Source: Vitellaria paradoxa (taxonomy: Eukaryota; Streptophyta; Magnoliopsida; Ericales; Sapotaceae). Taken from it: a stretch of 64,000 bases of DNA. Positions 61,362 to 64,000 of the stretch are shown here, in pieces (within the stretch, counting starts at the first letter, position 1; each line of letters opens with the position of its first letter). The stretch covers positions 7,312,453-7,376,452 of the forward strand of contig CM034242.1 in the NCBI GenBank assembly GCA_019916065.1. The letters are read 5' to 3'. The position numbers and the translations under genes were made by a program. The notes under the pieces are model-generated. The model did no database searches. It was given only the letters and a program-made list of their open reading frames with translations, and was not told where the DNA came from.

Positions 61362-64000
61362 TCACGGGAACTGAAAGCTTCCGCCAATTCCACTACTACC
61401 CGATGGGGGATCGATCGCCACCCAGAGGAGGGAGATTGTGATTGCGATAAGCCCCGACCAAACAAACACGATCGTAGGCGTCCTCCCCCGTCTTCCCATA
61501 AGCCCTTTCGCAAAGGGGTAGAGATGAGCCAATACCCAGATGCTGAAGAACACCCCTCCCAGCAAGCGGCTCCACTGCGGTATGGTGCTATATATCGTTC
61601 GACAAACCCCAACTGCTATCCCGATTAAGTTAGTCATCATGATTGTAATTGGAGGTATCATCAGGGCCGTCCATTTTATGATATAGAGATCAGCAAACTC
61701 GTCATTGGCGTCATCACCACCGGACTTTGATGTCAGTGTAAACGATATCTCAATACCAGCAATCACCTTAAGTAGACCCTGAAGAACAGCAGCAAGATGA
61801 GCGCTCGTGCCTCCGATTAACCAGAACTGCTCGTTTCGCCACCATTCTTCTAGCTCAATCCCGGACCACTTAATCTCGAGCACAGCAAGAATGCAGAGAG
61901 TCAAGGTGATGACCAAGAGGTACACCAAGAAGGTCACATTGAGTGTCTGAACGATGAACTGGCCAGAGAATAGGGAAAGTGCCGGAAGGAAGCAGTAAAC
62001 AACGAGGAAAATGGAGGTAAATGGGTAGATACCAACGTTGAGGTACGCAATCCTCTGCAAGAGCTTCATCTTGGGACTCGCTAGAAGCGCATTATTGCGA
62101 GAGAAGAATATCTCAACGGAACCAGTGGCCCACCGGAGGACCTGGTGAAGCCGGTCAGTAAGATTGATGGGAGCCGTCCCGCGAAAGGCGTCCCTCTTGG
62201 TGACGCAGTAAACCGATTTCCATCCCCTATTGTGCATCCGATAACCTGTCACCACGTCTTCGGTTACTGATCCATAAATCCACCCAACTCGAGTGCCCCA
62301 TTCGGTTTTATCCTCGTACCAACACGAGATAACACTGACAGCTTCAGCAACGGTAGATGCATCCAGAAGTTCCCGAGGAATGGTAAGAGCACTGGGAGGT
62401 CGTCCGTTCTTCACGGCTGGGTGATCAGCAAGAGGTCGGCCTTGGAATTCCGCCACTGGAATCGAATCGATAAGGAAAGTTGAGTTTCCAAACTTCTTGG
62501 GAAACTGAGAAATGTTCATCCCCTCATCGTCGTCTCCCATTCGAAGAGCTCTATTCTCCTCGGGGGCAGAAGCAACGGTTGAAGACCTCTTACGACGCGC
62601 AAAGCAACAACTGCAGCACCCAGGGTGGTATTCTTTCGATCGAGGAGGATCAAAACCATATAAAGCGATCCTACGAAAGAGGCATCCGGTTCCAACATAA
62701 ACTGGTCCCTGAAGCCCATCGAGGGCGCGCATGTTAACATCGAAGAAAACCATGTTGTGATTCGCGTAGCGATCAGATGGATCGATTCCTTCAAACCTTT
62801 GGGGGAACTGGACGTAGCAAATGCGATCGCCACCGCGGTCCATCATAAAACACATGCCTTCTCTTAGTGCCCGAGAGTTGTAAATGTAGTGATCACAGTC
62901 AAGATTCAGAATAAAGGGACCGTTGGACATGATGGCCGAGGCTCGAACCAAAGCATTCATAGCACCAGCCTTCTTGTTGTGGTCATAGCCAGGACGCTTT
63001 TCACGAGAAACATAAACCAACAAAGGAAGCCGAATATCAACTTCTGTTAGGTCAATAGGATTAGAATCAGCAGCTGTTGAATCAGCTGATGCACCGTGTA
63101 ATGGTTCATCGCTTGGAGGTTTCAACATCACCTGCAATTACAGAGCTAGTTTATTAGAAGCCAATTCATAGTCATCAAACATTGAAAGATTCAAGCTGGC
63201 TTGATCCTCTGTTCTAATAACATACTTCAACTACATCAGAACTTAAAACACCAAAGTTCGAATTTTTTATCCATTAATCTAAAAATATGTTAAAAACAAC
63301 AGACCGTCAAAATGCCTAAAAGCTCAGGAAGGTATCATACCAATATGTTTAAAATTTTACGAAAATATGTGCAAAAATTATACTCATCTAATATTTTGCA
63401 TACTTGGATCCATTTAAATGGATCATTCAAATTGTATTCGTGTATCTGGTTAAATGGGTGTTTTCACAACATATGGTAGAGCAGGAAACTTAATATACTC
63501 AATAGAGCCCCATTTTTTTTTTTCTAGTTCGCATTTTTCTTTATTCTTGTCACAAAGGAATCACAACGAGGGCATTAAGGAAAAGGTAAAACTGAGTAAA
63601 GAGGAAAATAAATGTTTGCTCAACGAAAAACCAGCTAATGTAGTAAGACAGATCATGATATATATACATGCAGCCTAATTAACAATGGTAATTAGTAATT
63701 ACAAGCCAAAATAAATTTCTAATGAAATCAATATTCAAGAAAAAAAAAGTTAACGCAAAATTACCTGAATAATTCCGGCATGGTCACCCCTAGAGTGCTC
63801 AGGAGCAGAAACAATCCAAGTGCCAGGCCAATGGGTTCCATCTGCCATCCAGGTACCCTTAGGGATCTTTATGTTTTCCAATGTTTCACCATTGCCGTGC
63901 TCTCTCTGAAGCTTCATGGCCTTGATCTCTTCTCGAGCATTATATGCATCAGAGCGACGACGAATTGAATCAGGAAGTCCATTAATTCGAACCTTGAACT
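61362..64000 (-). CDS. Cellulose synthase-like D protein, 3' part
   Basis: Membrane family-2 glycosyltransferase; CSLD proteins make beta-1,4-glucan in tip-growing and dividing cells. Two exons are in the window: 64000-63765 (continuing beyond the edge) and 63131-61362, joined at ...[14 protein letters not shown]. The last exon encodes 589 residues. Visible motifs are [11 protein letters not shown] (substrate DxD, near 62900), a Cys-rich loop [27 protein letters not shown] (near 62258) and QVLRW of QxxRW (near 62138). Then come six or so membrane helices and the end GGSFQFP. The first conserved Asp and the N-terminal RING-like region lie outside the window. Family is secure; I cannot assign the D subclass. 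Confidence 0.95.

Overview
This is nuclear DNA of a flowering plant, most likely a dicot. Evidence: GT-AG introns, AT-rich intergenic DNA full of miniature transposons, a Copia-type LTR element, an L1 (LINE) relic, an Au-type SINE, and plant-only gene families. I cannot name the species.

Layout. (1) 1-27 kb is a decayed receptor-kinase cluster. Block A (1-6.4 kb) holds a broken LRK10L-type kinase followed by an apparently intact LRR receptor kinase of subfamily XII type. Block B (about 14-19.5 kb) is a duplicate in the same order in which the kinase is intact and the LRR receptor kinase is dead, so the two blocks decayed reciprocally. Block B also carries a 1.55-kb Copia derivative and a SINE that block A lacks; block A shows the clean empty sites. 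A kinase 3' relic (22.1 kb) and a third kinase (24.7-26.0 kb) follow, each next to a copy of the IWS1 last exon, one functional and one a relic. (2) 27-64 kb is ordinary single-copy gene space: IWS1 (minus, 11 exons), a bZIP16/68-like G-box factor (plus, 12 coding exons, with a long uORF in the leader), a plastid DUF760 protein (plus, 3 exons), a group III XTH (plus, 4 exons) and the 3' end of a CSLD glycosyltransferase (minus, running off the window).

Roles. The two receptor-kinase types are both non-RD (HCD and HYD in the catalytic loop), which fits immune-type receptors and a fast-turnover cluster. The right-hand genes serve unrelated housekeeping and growth roles: transcription elongation, light/ABA transcription, a plastid protein, and wall remodelling and wall polysaccharide synthesis. 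XTH and CSLD both act on the wall, but nothing in the sequence suggests co-regulation.

Mobile DNA. At least seven small terminal-inverted-repeat elements flanked by 3-bp TTA or TAA duplications (PIF/Harbinger, Tourist-like) sit in introns and spacers; one carries a nested SINE. Exon structures were built by eye from splice sites, reading frame and remembered family sequence. No alignment was run.
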